Both the position numbers and the translations under genes were made by a program. The notes below the pieces were generated by a model that was not told the DNA's origin, did no database searches, and was given only the letters and a program-made list of their open reading frames with translations. A DNA stretch of 64,000 bases from Flavobacterium rakeshii (GTDB lineage Bacteria; Bacteroidota; Bacteroidia; Flavobacteriales; Flavobacteriaceae): the NCBI RefSeq assembly GCF_009741375.1, contig NZ_WOWP01000062.1, positions 1 to 64,000 of the forward strand, read 5' to 3'. Shown here piece after piece: positions 1 to 9,467 of this stretch (the stretch's first letter is position 1; every line of letters begins with the position of its first letter).

Positions 1-3000
1 CTAATAATAGGTGTTGGAACAATACTAACTTCAAAGCTTGTCTCATCTGTACAATCAGTATTAGGTGTTTGAGCAAAAATATAAACAGTTTGACTTTCAG
101 CTATTTCACTTCCAACAGCAAGTACATCGCCTGTACCTTCAGGACCTGTGTAATAGTTATTGTTTTCACTTAATGCCGGAAGTACAAAAGAATCACACTC
201 TGTAACATCTTCCATTACATCAGCAACAGGTACAGGGTGTATAGTAACAGTTACAGCCTCGGTAGTTTCACACTCAACCATAACACTAACCTCATAAACA
301 CCTGACTGTGTAGTATTGATACTTGCACCTGTATCCGGTAAATCAGCACCGTCTAATGTCCAGGTAAAAGTAGCGTCTGCAATATCAAAGTTAATTGGCT
401 GTACTGTTAGAGTAGACGTTTCATTTTCACAAACATCAATTTCTCCTTCTAAAGTGAATTCTGGAGCGTTATTAGAAATCATAATATCAAACGATCCAAT
501 ATGTAAACACTCACTTCCGTTTTCCTGAACTCTTACATAAATTGTTTCGTTTCCGGTTGCCTCAAACTCAACATCAAGATTATCATCTCCACCTGCAAGA
601 GCTGCCTCTTCAGTGGCATAGAATGTTATAGTAAAGTTATCAGGATTACTTAAATCAGCAACAAAATCAGCAATTGCATCATTAAGGTTTACAGCAACTG
701 TTCCCTCTTCTACACAAATACCAACATCAGATAGCTCCCCAAAAGTAACTTCTTCACCTAAACGAAGAGTAACATCACTTTCTTTAACGATAAGTTCACC
801 ATTACAGTTTGTATAAGTAGCACGTGCTGTAAGTGTTGTAGGATCTGTAACACAAACAGTAATATCTTTTTCATCACTAAAAGAAACCCCGTCTTGTAAC
901 CATTCAAATACAACATTTGTATCACCGTTAGGAGTAAATCTCCAAGCTTCTTCTGTAGCAGTCCAAGCTCCTGTATTTCTGTCTGTAGGAACATAAGCCT
1001 CAGTACCGTCTGCATTTTGAAGTCCAAGTACACCAACACCATTTTGCCATGATGTACATGGTACTCTGTTACCAACATAAACCTCAATTACGTTAGAGAT
1101 TTCGTAAAGTACAATTTGTGTTGTTTGTGCACCAATGTTTGGATCGTCGTTACATGCACTACTAAACTGAGCTACCTCAGAGAAGTTAACTACAAGTGCA
1201 CGACAAGGATAAGTACCCAGTACCTGATAGTTAATATCCGGGTTAGCTACATCATTATCCTGGTTAGGATCGATATCCTGATACACACCATAAATAGCAT
1301 TAAGGATAGGGAATCCGGCATTTGGAATTGTTTGGCTAAACGAATAAGGACAATAACCTTCTGCATCAGATGTATCAAAAGAAACAACACCGTTAGATCC
1401 AACAATTACTTCAGAATATATGTCTCCAAAGAAACAGAATTCAAAAGGAAGCTCTACCACCGGAGACCAAACGTCATCTGTACCAACCGATACCGGAGTA
1501 CCTCCGGTGAATGGGAATGGTGGAGCATATTCAATAGATTCTATTTCATAAGAAGTTGTTCCACCTGTAAGTAAGTAATTAGCACTTAAAGGCACACAGT
1601 TATCTTCATCTGAACAAACTATAAATTCACTTCCTGGCAATATAACTTCAAGTTCCGGATCAAATACCTCAACATTAGCACATCCAGGCGGATTGAATAT
1701 TGAGAACAATTGCGGACCTGACCATATGCTTGAACTGTTTTCATCACAAATAGCTCTAACATAGAATTCATAATATTCACCTGATTGTATATCATTAGCT
1801 ATGTATGAAGGATCATCAGTAACTATTACAGATGTTGTAGGCTCATCACCAGGGTTACCTGTTCCAGCAGTCTGAACTACAACTTCCCATTGTGTTTCAG
1901 AACCTGTTGGAGTCCATGAAAGGTTGATATAAGAAGCTCCCTGTACTGCTTCAGCTAATAAATCTGTTGGCTGAGGGCAGGTTACAACTTTAAACATTAC
2001 ATTATCAATAGCTGCCGGTGGCTGTACTTCAGTAAACGTATTATTTCTCCATTCAAACACTAATCTAACCGTTTGCCCGGCATAAGCAGAAGCATTAAAG
2101 ATTTGTGTTTCTGTTGTCCATTCAGGATTCTGACTATATTCATCTCCTAATTGCTGACCATCTGCATTAGTTATTTGAGTACCCGGAGTTGGAATAAAAG
2201 TTACCGGTACTAACCATACCCTGAAATAATCATTTTCAGAAGTATCTCCTGCTGATTTCCAGTCAAATGAAAGTTGAACATCTGCTATAGTTGCAGGAAC
2301 CTCAATATCTCTAAAGGCATGTACTGTAGAACCTTGGCTGGCAGTATAAGCATTAGTTATACCACCATCGTTTGTAATATACAGTGATGTATCAGGGCTG
2401 TTGCTTACAGCTGTACCCACAACCCAAACATTAGGCTGTCCAAGATTGCTTAAAGACCACTCTGAAACTTCAGTTTCAAAATCGTCTTCAAAGTCCATTT
2501 GCGCAGGAACCTGAGGCAAAATAAATACTGCCGGCCCTACCCAGAAGCTATAGTCATCTGTACCACAATTACTTCTTACCCATACATAATGTGTTGCGCC
2601 CGGAGTTAAGTCTGTAGCTGTCGCATTTGTATCCGTAACGTTTCCTGTAGGAGTAGTATCACCATCAGGAGTAGCCCCTGAAGTACTTACATAATAATCG
2701 TATGAAGAAGGAGCTGTTTCAGGTGCTTCCCATGCAATATCTGCCGTAGTTTGCGTTAAGTTGTCCGCAGTTACGTTATCCGGAGCCGGACATGTAATAA
2801 GTGATAAATTAACATTATCAACGGCAGCAGGAGGGTTTGTACCTGCACTACCATCGTTTCTCCATTCAAACACCAGTCGAATAGTTGTCCCTTCATAATC
2901 TGTAGCAGGTACAACAACGCCTTCAGACGTCCATGAAGTATTCTGATTATAATTGCCGCCTATCTGGTCGCCATTACCACCGTTAATCTGAGTACCAGTT

Positions 3001-5660
3001 ACCGGACTAAAAGTAACCGGAACAATCCATACTCTTAAATAATCATAAATACTTTCTCCTTGTGCTTTCCAGTCAAAAGTAAGATATAATTCTTCTGCGC
3101 CTGCAGGAATTTCAATATCCCTATATGCATGAACTACAGATTCTGAATTATTTGTGTAAGAGTTAGTTACACCGCCATCATTAGTTATATAAAGAGAACT
3201 ACCCGAACCATTACTTGTAGCAGTACCTACTATCCATTGGTTAGTTTGAGTACCGTTATTTAATGTCCAGTTAATTGTTCCTTCAAAGTCTTCGCTAAAA
3301 TCAAGCTGAGCCGGAATTTGTAACGTGTTAATTGTTACAGGACCAACCCATAAACTTGTGCTTCCGCTACCACAGTTACTTCTTACCCAGAAGTGGTACA
3401 TTGTAGACGGATTTAAATTGTTTAATGTTACATCTTCGGCAGATACGTTACCTGTAGGTGTTGTAGTATCATCCGGAGCTGTATTATCTTCACTTATATA
3501 GTAGTCAAACGTAGGTGTTACCGATGTAGGTGAATCCCAGTCGAAAGTAGCACCGTTTAAAGTTTCACTACCAGCAGTTAAGTTAGTTGGAATTGGACAA
3601 TCAACAAACTCAAGGCTAACGTTATCTACAGCAGCCGGTGGATTTGTACCGCCACTAAAATCATTTCTCCACTCAAAAACAAGTCTCATTACCTGACCTG
3701 CATAAGCAGAAACATTAACATAATACTCTTCGGTAGTAAAGGTAGTATTCTGATTATGGTTACCCCCTATTTGTACACCGTTATTATTATTAATTAATGT
3801 TCCCGGGGTAGGGTTAAATGTAGCAGGTACTAACCATACTCTTAAATAATCATAAGTACTTTCACCATCTGCTCTCCAGTCAAAAGATAATGTTAATGCG
3901 TCTATAGTTGCAGGCATTTGAATATCTCTAAAAGCGTGAACTACAGTAGTAGTTGAGTTTGTATAGGCATTAGAAACACCATTATCATTAGTGATGTAAA
4001 GCGACTGAGTACCGCCGTTATTTACAGCGTTACCTATAATCCATTTATTTACAGAAGTACCATTACTTAATGTCCAGCCTGTTACTGTTTCAAAATCATC
4101 ACTATAATCCAGGTTCCCCGGTATTTGTGTAGTTGTAAAAGCAAAAGGTCCTGCCCAGGCACTAAAAGTACCGTCGTTACAGTCTGCTCTTACATAGTAT
4201 TCATAGTTAGTTGAAGGAGCAAACGGAGTACCATCTGTTTTTGCAGTAGCATCAAAGTTAGGATTTGTAGTTACTGTAGTACCGGCACCTGTAGGGATAC
4301 CCGCGCCATTGTCCTGAATTACCACTTCCCATGATGTGGCAGCATTTGCATCCCATGAAAGATCTGCCGATGCGTCATCAATATTTGTTGCCGTTAAGTT
4401 TGTAGGCGGTGCACAGTTAACAACCTGTACTGTTAAAGTATATGGTGTTGATTGTGGTGCAGCATATGTAGATATTACAACATAGTATGTAGTACCCGCT
4501 GTAACATTTATTATTGGCATAGAAATAGGGTTCGTACCGTTACCGGTTCCCCCGGCAATACAGTTAACACCTATATCATCACAGCTTTCATAAACAAAAG
4601 CTCCTGCAAAGTTTCCTAAGTTAGTAGCATCAATACTAATTACACCATCTGTTGGTGCTGTATATGCATAAACAACATCGTCACCATTAAGGTAATCACT
4701 AGTTGTTCCACAGCCTGAAGCTCCCGGAGAACCACTGTAGTCATCTCCATATCCTGCTGTATTATCTGTAGTAGAGTATGGTAAAGAAGTAATCTCTATA
4801 GGCGCTGCACATGTTGCACCAAGCGCTACTGTACTAAAGTTAAGCGGATTTGTCCAGTCACTAACGTTTCCATCAGAATCACAAACCGAACGTACATAGG
4901 CTTTATAAACAGTACTTGATTCAAGCCCTGTTGCCTGATATGGCAATGTACCTGCATATGGTACACCAACACCTGTAGGCGCTTCATCAATAGGAACTAT
5001 CTCTATTTCCCAAGCTGTAGCACCATTAGCATCCCAGTTAATCTCTACACTATCTAACCCTGGGTTAGTAAATGTTAGGTTAGTTGGACTCAAACATTGT
5101 TGTACAACACTTACGTTGTCTACCAGCCAGTGGTCACCTCCACCGCTGTTTCCTCCAGATCTTACAAAAGCAAGATAAACATCCTGCCCTACAACATTTG
5201 CAGGCAAGTTAACCGTTGTAAGTTGGTAATCACTAGCATCAATTTCCTCATCATTCCAATCTTCAAGCAAAGTATAATCTGCCAAAGATGACGGATCTGA
5301 TGAAGTGGAAATCATCACTTTTAGAACCGTTTGCTGCCCTCCTGGCTGTATAGTCATGTTATAAAAACGCAACTGAGGGTTAGCCGGTACAGTAAACTGT
5401 GGTGTAACCAACCAGTCTTCCGGAGTACCCGAAGGCACACTTTGTGACGAACAGTAAGCAGCATAACTGCCTTCATAAGGGGGCTGAATAGGACTTCCTA
5501 ATGGGCTTTGTACCCAAGTGGTAGTCGTACCAGTACCTACACCATTGTCATAAATTCCCCAATCTGTTGGGGGCCATGTCTCAAAACCTTCCATTGCCAA
5601 CTGTCCAAAACTGGCAATAGAAAATAATGACATGAAAATCATGAAAGTAAATTTTCTCAT
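1..5660 (-). CDS. Very large secreted modular surface protein, C-terminus outside window
   Basis: One uninterrupted minus-strand frame starts at the ATG at 5658-5660 and runs off the left edge (about 1,886 codons seen). Residues 1-19 are a signal peptide (MRKFTFMIFMSLFSIASFG). It continues with a choice-of-anchor J/cleaved-adhesin-like beta domain (about residues 22-190), an FN3 module, a pre-peptidase C-like domain (coordinates about 4830-4430), then three tandem units of FN3 plus anchor-J-like domain (about 4430-3600, 3600-2800 and 2800-1985), a further FN3, a nidogen-like/anchor segment with several cysteines (about 1690-800) and Ig/PKD-like modules to the edge. In Flavobacteria such proteins are exported by the type IX system through a C-terminal sorting domain, which would lie outside this window. 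Adhesion or polymer binding is inferred. Plus-strand frames inside it are shadows. Confidence 0.9.
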   Translation of the reverse strand, partial: MRKFTFMIFMSLFSIASFGQLAMEGFETWPPTDWGIYDNGVGTGTTTTWVQSPLGSPIQPPYEGSYAAYCSSQSVPSGTPEDWLVTPQFTVPANPQLRFYNMTIQPGGQQTVLKVMISTSSDPSSLADYTLLEDWNDEEIDASDYQLTTVNLPANVVGQDVYLAFVRSGGNSGGGDHWLVDNVSVVQQCLSPTNLTFTNPGLDSVEINWDANGATAWEIEIVPIDEAPTGVGVPYAGTLPYQATGLESSTVYKAYVRSVCDSDGNVSDWTNPLNFSTVALGATCAAPIEITSLPYSTTDNTAGYGDDYSGSPGASGCGTTSDYLNGDDVVYAYTAPTDGVISIDATNLGNFAGAFVYESCDDIGVNCIAGGTGNGTNPISMPIINVTAGTTYYVVISTYAAPQSTPYTLTVQVVNCAPPTNLTATNIDDASADLSWDANAATSWEVVIQDNGAGIPTGAGTTVTTNPNFDATAKTDGTPFAPSTNYEYYVRADCNDGTFSAWAGPFAFTTTQIPGNLDYSDDFETVTGWTLSNGTSVNKWIIGNAVNNGGTQSLYITNDNGVSNAYTNSTTTVVHAFRDIQMPATIDALTLSFDWRADGESTYDYLRVWLVPATFNPTPGTLINNNNGVQIGGNHNQNTTFTTEEYYVNVSAYAGQVMRLVFEWRNDFSGGTNPPAAVDNVSLEFVDCPIPTNLTAGSETLNGATFDWDSPTSVTPTFDYYISEDNTAPDDTTTPTGNVSAEDVTLNNLNPSTMYHFWVRSNCGSGSTSLWVGPVTINTLQIPAQLDFSEDFEGTINWTLNNGTQTNQWIVGTATSNGSGSSLYITNDGGVTNSYTNNSESVVHAYRDIEIPAGAEELYLTFDWKAQGESIYDYLRVWIVPVTFSPVTGTQINGGNGDQIGGNYNQNTSWTSEGVVVPATDYEGTTIRLVFEWRNDGSAGTNPPAAVDNVNLSLITCPAPDNVTADNLTQTTADIAWEAPETAPSSYDYYVSTSGATPDGDTTPTGNVTDTNATATDLTPGATHYVWVRSNCGTDDYSFWVGPAVFILPQVPAQMDFEDDFETEVSEWSLSNLGQPNVWVVGTAVSNSPDTSLYITNDGGITNAYTASQGSTVHAFRDIEVPATIADVQLSFDWKSAGDTSENDYFRVWLVPVTFIPTPGTQITNADGQQLGDEYSQNPEWTTETQIFNASAYAGQTVRLVFEWRNNTFTEVQPPAAIDNVMFKVVTCPQPTDLLAEAVQGASYINLSWTPTGSETQWEVVVQTAGTGNPGDEPTTSVIVTDDPSYIANDIQSGEYYEFYVRAICDENSSSIWSGPQLFSIFNPPGCANVEVFDPELEVILPGSEFIVCSDEDNCVPLSANYLLTGGTTSYEIESIEYAPPFPFTGGTPVSVGTDDVWSPVVELPFEFCFFGDIYSEVIVGSNGVVSFDTSDAEGYCPYSFSQTIPNAGFPILNAIYGVYQDIDPNQDNDVANPDINYQVLGTYPCRALVVNFSEVAQFSSACNDDPNIGAQTTQIVLYEISNVIEVYVGNRVPCTSWQNGVGVLGLQNADGTEAYVPTDRNTGAWTATEEAWRFTPNGDTNVVFEWLQDGVSFSDEKDITVCVTDPTTLTARATYTNCNGELIVKESDVTLRLGEEVTFGELSDVGICVEEGTVAVNLNDAIADFVADLSNPDNFTITFYATEEAALAGGDDNLDVEFEATGNETIYVRVQENGSECLHIGSFDIMISNNAPEFTLEGEIDVCENETSTLTVQPINFDIADATFTWTLDGADLPDTGASINTTQSGVYEVSVMVECETTEAVTVTIHPVPVADVMEDVTECDSFVLPALSENNNYYTGPEGTGDVLAVGSEIAESQTVYIFAQTPNTDCTDETSFEVSIVPTPII

Positions 5661-5796
5661 AGAATTATGTTAGTTTTGGTAGAATTAAGAAATCAAAATT
5701 AAAAAAATATAACATTTTAGTAACTTTTTGTTTTCATTTAACGTTTTCATTAAATTATCCTCGATTTTTTTACAAAATCAACTTTCATATATTTTG

Positions 5797-5804
5797 TATT
5801 TTTG
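5797..5804 (+). promoter_or_regulatory. -7 box of hflX promoter
   Basis: TATTTTTG matches the Bacteroidota -7 consensus TAnnTTTG and lies 19 bp before the hflX ATG. No clear -33 TTG is seen at the expected distance. Confidence 0.5.
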
Positions 5805-5823
5805 CACTCTTTAAATAACATTT

Positions 5824-7056
5824 ATGCTGGAGAAAGAAGAAATTAAGTTTGAAAAAACTGTAATTGTTGGAATTATAACACAAAATCAGACCGAAGAAAA
5901 GCTATCTGAGTACCTTGATGAGTTAGAATTTTTAACATTTACAGCCGGTGGTGAGGTGATAAAGCGTTTTTCCCAAAAAATGGAGAAACCTAACCCTAAA
6001 ACCTTTTTGGGTACCGGAAAAATGGATGAAATTCATCATTTCATTAAAGAAAATGATATTTCGACTGTAATTTTTGATGATGAATTATCACCTGCTCAAC
6101 AAAAAAATATAACAAAGATTTTTGGCGAATGTAAGGTGCTTGACAGAACCAATCTTATACTCGATATTTTTGCCCAAAGAGCACAAACATCTTATGCCCG
6201 TACACAGGTAGAGTTAGCACAGTGTCAATACCTGTTACCAAGACTGTCGGGAATGTGGACCCACCTTGAAAGACAAAGGGGTGGTATTGGTATGCGTGGT
6301 CCCGGTGAAACGGAAATTGAGACCGACCGTCGTATTGTTAGGGACAGAATTGCCCTCTTAAAAGACAAGATCAAAACCATTGACAAACAAATGTCTGTAC
6401 AGCGAAGCAATCGCGGAGCTTTAGTTAGAGTTGCTCTTGTAGGATATACCAACGTAGGTAAATCTACCCTTATGAATACCATAAGTAAAAGTGAGGTGTT
6501 TGTAGAGAACAAACTGTTTGCCACACTGGATACTACAGTAAGAAAGGTTGTTATTAAAAACCTTCCGTTCCTTTTGTCAGACACTGTTGGTTTTATCAGA
6601 AAACTGCCTACACAACTGGTAGAATCGTTTAAAAGTACGCTGGACGAAGTTCGTGAAGCCGACCTGCTTTTACATGTTGTAGATATTTCGCATCCTGACT
6701 TTGAAGATCACATCGCATCGGTTAACCAAATCTTACAGGACATTGACAGCATTGACAAGCCTACTATAATGGTTTTCAATAAAATTGATGCTTACAAGCC
6801 GATTGTTATTGATGAAGATGATTTGATGACAGAAAGGACATCTAAGCACTATAGCCTTGAAGAGTGGAAAGCTACCTGGATGAGCAATGTGGGAGAGAAA
6901 AATGCACTTTTCATCTCGGCAACTAACAAAGAAAATTTCGAAGAATTTAGGGAAAAAGTCTATGAAGCTGTTAGAGAAATACACATAACACGTTTTCCTT
7001 ATAACAATTTCCTTTATCCTGATTATAAGGAAAATCATTCTGAGGAAAAAGAATAA
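5824..7056 (+). CDS. hflX: GTPase HflX
   Basis: 410 residues, full length for HflX, a ribosome-associated GTPase that splits stalled or stress-hibernating 70S ribosomes. An N-terminal HflX domain with the glycine-rich segment GGIGMRGPGETEIETDRR is followed by the GTPase domain: G1 GYTNVGKST (about residues 207-215), G3 DTVGF (about 253) and G4 NKID (about 319). The ATG at 5824 follows a TATTTTTG -7 box at 5797-5804, giving a short leader. It is a single-gene unit, divergent from the large surface protein and convergent with the DUF3078 gene, with a terminator hairpin at 7061. The identification is secure. Confidence 0.96.
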   Translation: MLEKEEIKFEKTVIVGIITQNQTEEKLSEYLDELEFLTFTAGGEVIKRFSQKMEKPNPKTFLGTGKMDEIHHFIKENDISTVIFDDELSPAQQKNITKIFGECKVLDRTNLILDIFAQRAQTSYARTQVELAQCQYLLPRLSGMWTHLERQRGGIGMRGPGETEIETDRRIVRDRIALLKDKIKTIDKQMSVQRSNRGALVRVALVGYTNVGKSTLMNTISKSEVFVENKLFATLDTTVRKVVIKNLPFLLSDTVGFIRKLPTQLVESFKSTLDEVREADLLLHVVDISHPDFEDHIASVNQILQDIDSIDKPTIMVFNKIDAYKPIVIDEDDLMTERTSKHYSLEEWKATWMSNVGEKNALFISATNKENFEEFREKVYEAVREIHITRFPYNNFLYPDYKENHSEEKE

Positions 7057-7060
7057 AGAA

Positions 7061-7090
7061 AATCCGGCCTTTACAGCGCCGGATTTTTGT
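7061..7090 (+). terminator. Terminator of hflX
   Basis: An 8-bp stem, AATCCGGC/GCCGGATT, is followed by T-rich sequence on the plus strand. It lies between convergent hflX and the DUF3078 gene and may serve both. Confidence 0.75.
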
Positions 7091-7113
7091 TTTTATACTA
7101 AGTTTTTCGCTAA

Positions 7114-7998
7114 TTAAAATCCGTAATTAACTGCTACACCAAACACCTGACGTATCTGGAAACCTCTATAGGCGTTATCGTCATAAATTGTTTGAAACGA
7201 CAGGTTAGTGGTTAAGTAACGGTTTATTTTCATTACTATGTTAAGCTGATAGTCCAAATCGACATTTTGAGGATCTTCAAGGTAGTTGGAATACAGGTTA
7301 AGTATGTTTTCAAACGATACGTTTTCCCATACCTCAACCTTATAGTAAGCCGACGCGTTGAAACCCAGTTCGTAGCGTATTGACTTACCCTCGTCCACAC
7401 CAAAATAAGCAGCATCGGGCAGCGTAAAATTCTTATCTACAAAAGTAATTTTTGAAGTAGCCGGAGACAGGTTTATCTTAAAATTATCGTCTTTTTTATA
7501 CAGCATACCCGGACCAAAAAGCAAGTAACCCGGAGACATAAAGTTTGTATATTCGTCTCTTATCTCTGCACCATTTTCATCGGTCCCGTATTTGTATCCT
7601 TTTGCAAACTGGGTTTTAAAGTTTAAAAAGGCAGAATAATACCATCTTTCGGTCGCCTGTTTACCCAGTACCGAATTAATTTCTATCTTATCATCGGTTT
7701 TTTTGATAAATGAGCTGTTTTTAGTTCTTACAAGACCGTAGGCGCCAATAAACTTATTATCCCACGTCCACGGGCCTTTTTTGTAGTTTATATCGTAGTT
7801 TATACCTACACTCCCCGATATGTTGTTTTCACCACCGGCAATCCAGTTGTCAAAAGTTGACTGGTTAAACAATAAGGATGCGTTCCCTTTTTTCGTCCAT
7901 GGGCCAATGGTATCGTTATCGGCCGCCGCGGCATTTTGATCCTGTGCCTTAGCCGTTATAAAACCAAATAACGCTACTGCAAATAGTACTTTTTTCAT
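7114..7998 (-). CDS. DUF3078 outer-membrane-like protein
   Basis: 294 residues with an N-terminal signal peptide ending near KAQDQN. The rest alternates aromatic and polar residues in short strands and ends in a C-terminal aromatic (VAVNYGF), the pattern of an outer-membrane beta barrel. I recognise the DUF3078 family of Bacteroidota from the segment GNASLLFNQSTFDNWIAGGE. Function is unknown. It is the last gene of the minus-strand sufS-to-DUF3078 run, 67 bp downstream of the DUF2480 stop, so it may be cotranscribed with Fe-S genes although its product lies in the envelope. Confidence 0.85.
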   Translation of the reverse strand: MKKVLFAVALFGFITAKAQDQNAAAADNDTIGPWTKKGNASLLFNQSTFDNWIAGGENNISGSVGINYDINYKKGPWTWDNKFIGAYGLVRTKNSSFIKKTDDKIEINSVLGKQATERWYYSAFLNFKTQFAKGYKYGTDENGAEIRDEYTNFMSPGYLLFGPGMLYKKDDNFKINLSPATSKITFVDKNFTLPDAAYFGVDEGKSIRYELGFNASAYYKVEVWENVSFENILNLYSNYLEDPQNVDLDYQLNIVMKINRYLTTNLSFQTIYDDNAYRGFQIRQVFGVAVNYGF

Positions 7999-8065
7999 AA
8001 TAACTGTGTTGGGGTTTTACGCAAATATATGTAAATAGCAGTAAAACCGTACAGTTAATGAAAAG

Positions 8066-8581
8066 TTAAACCTTAGGTTTTTTGTATAAAGGTACTGATG
8101 AACAGGCCTCTCCAAACATAATACTCTTGGCTACAGGCATAAGTTTTTGCATGGCTAACATATAGGCTTCTTCGGGTACCGGTTTATGCGAGCACCCCTT
8201 AATGATTACAGGTTTCCCTTCATAAGGAGAATAGTCCAATCCGTTAAGGATGTCGTTATATATCTTCACATCAAGCTGATGTAGTTCTCCCTGCATTACA
8301 CTTTTAGCAAAAGGCTGTAAGTATGAAGTAATAAGCATGTAGGCCCATGCGGGCACAATAGCGTCTTCACTACAGTATATTGCCACATACTTATCCTGAT
8401 ACTGTTCCCAGTTATGGTCTTTTAATGCCTCACGGAAATCTTTTTCCTTAAGCACCAGTCCCTGCCAAAGCCACTGGGTAATATCTATAGCTATTCGTTC
8501 TTCTTTCGGGTAATAATCTTCCAGGTCAAAAACCTGAAGGGCGCTGTTTGCCACCCTGTTTACTATTTCTTCTTGTTCCAT
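8066..8581 (-). CDS. DUF2480 family protein
   Basis: The start is taken at the ATG at 8579-8581 (MEQEEIVNRV), giving 171 residues. A longer frame beginning at 8605 would start inside the dispersed palindromic repeat at 8600-8675 and is unlikely. The sequence is soluble, with no signal peptide. It contains cysteines in AIYCSED, IIKGCSHK and GEACSSVP, a spacing that could bind metal or a cluster, although this has not been shown. I recognise it as DUF2480, a Bacteroidota family of unknown function found beside suf genes. It lies downstream of the SufT-like gene, with the repeat in between. Confidence 0.85.
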   Translation of the reverse strand: MEQEEIVNRVANSALQVFDLEDYYPKEERIAIDITQWLWQGLVLKEKDFREALKDHNWEQYQDKYVAIYCSEDAIVPAWAYMLITSYLQPFAKSVMQGELHQLDVKIYNDILNGLDYSPYEGKPVIIKGCSHKPVPEEAYMLAMQKLMPVAKSIMFGEACSSVPLYKKPKV

Positions 8582-8599
8582 TATATTTACATTAGAGGT

Positions 8600-8675
8600 T
8601 GTCATCCTGACGAAGGAAGGATCTCAAAATACAACCTGAGATTCTTCATTTCGTTTCCCTTCATTCAGAATGACA
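8600..8675. repeat. Dispersed palindromic intergenic repeat (REP-like)
   Basis: The 76-bp element begins TGTCATCCTGA and ends TCAGAATGACA. It carries an inner pair, GGATCTCA and TGAGATTC, so it can fold into a long imperfect hairpin. This GTCATyCTGA...GAAGrATCTC pattern is one I associate with a widespread intergenic repeat of Flavobacteria; only one copy is visible here. It lies between the SufT-like gene and DUF2480. Confidence 0.6.
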
Positions 8676-8711
8676 AACTGTGCTCAATGCAACTGATAAG
8701 TGAGCACTTTT

Positions 8712-9035
8712 TTAAAGCATACCAAGCTCCAGCTTAGCCTCTTCACTCATAAGGTCGCGTGTCCAGGGTGGATCGAAAGTAATCTCAACCTCAGCAGCTT
8801 TTACACCTTCAATTTTGGTAATCTTTTCTTCTACTTCCTGCGGAAGGCTTTCTGCCACAGGGCAGTTTGGCGATGTAAGTGTCATAAGTATTTTTACCTC
8901 ATGATCTGTATTCACCATTACATCATATATCAGTCCCAGTTCGTAAATATCAACCGGAATTTCAGGGTCATAAATAGTTTTTAAAACCTTTACAATTTCT
9001 TCCCCCAGCTGTGCAGTATCAATTTGCTGTTCCAT
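8712..9035 (-). CDS. SUF-associated DUF59/MIP18 family protein (SufT-like)
   Basis: 107 residues, the length of a single DUF59 (MIP18/SufT) domain. It shows the family motif YDPEIPVDIYELGLIYDV near the N-terminus and LTSPNCPVAESLP with the conserved cysteine near residue 60. Members assist maturation or transfer of Fe-S clusters in the cytosol. It follows sufE by 6 bp on the minus strand, which supports a role in the SUF pathway. The family is clear; the exact biochemical step is not. Confidence 0.92.
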   Translation of the reverse strand: MEQQIDTAQLGEEIVKVLKTIYDPEIPVDIYELGLIYDVMVNTDHEVKILMTLTSPNCPVAESLPQEVEEKITKIEGVKAAEVEITFDPPWTRDLMSEEAKLELGML

Positions 9036-9041
9036 AGTATT

Positions 9042-9461
9042 TTAGTTTTTAGCCTGGAATGCCAGGGCATACATTTTAATCTGTTTAATCATAGAAACCA
9101 GTCCGTTTGCTCTGGTAGGCGATAAATGCTCCTTAAGTCCTATCTCATCGATAAAAGACATATCGGCCTCCAGTATATCGGCTGCTTTCTGGTTAGAGAA
9201 TACCCTAATAAGTATGGCTATAATACCTTTAGTAAGTATGGCATCACTATCGGCAGTAAAAACAATATTATCGTCCTTTTGCTCCCCGTGAAGCCAAACC
9301 TTGCTCTGGCATCCTTTAATAATATTCTCTTCGGTTTTATATTGCTCATCAATCAGCGGAAGTGAGTTACCTAAATCAATTACATACTGGTAACGCTCTT
9401 CCCAATCATCAAACATTGAAAATTCGTCTACTATCTCTTCCTGAATCTCTCTGATATCCAT
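9042..9461 (-). CDS. sufE: SufE sulfur-transfer protein
   Basis: 139 residues. SufE takes persulfide sulfur from the cysteine desulfurase SufS and passes it to the SufBCD scaffold. The acceptor cysteine is in the conserved motif IIKGCQSKVWL (about residue 50), and the N-terminal EEIVDEFSMFDDWEERYQY is typical. It lies between a lipoprotein gene (6 bp upstream) and the DUF59 gene (6 bp downstream) in the sufS transcript. The match is full length. Confidence 0.95.
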   Translation of the reverse strand: MDIREIQEEIVDEFSMFDDWEERYQYVIDLGNSLPLIDEQYKTEENIIKGCQSKVWLHGEQKDDNIVFTADSDAILTKGIIAILIRVFSNQKAADILEADMSFIDEIGLKEHLSPTRANGLVSMIKQIKMYALAFQAKN

Positions 9462-9467
9462 TTTGTT

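Noticed and set aside
316..5291. Plus-strand and short minus-strand open frames at 316-528, 758-1087, 1116-1574 and 5097-5291
   Set aside because: They overlap the long uninterrupted frame of the secreted surface protein, have odd composition and match no family. They are shadows.
8582..8605. Longer N-terminus of DUF2480 from 8605
   Set aside because: The extra codons come from the dispersed repeat; MEQEEI at 8581 fits the family start.
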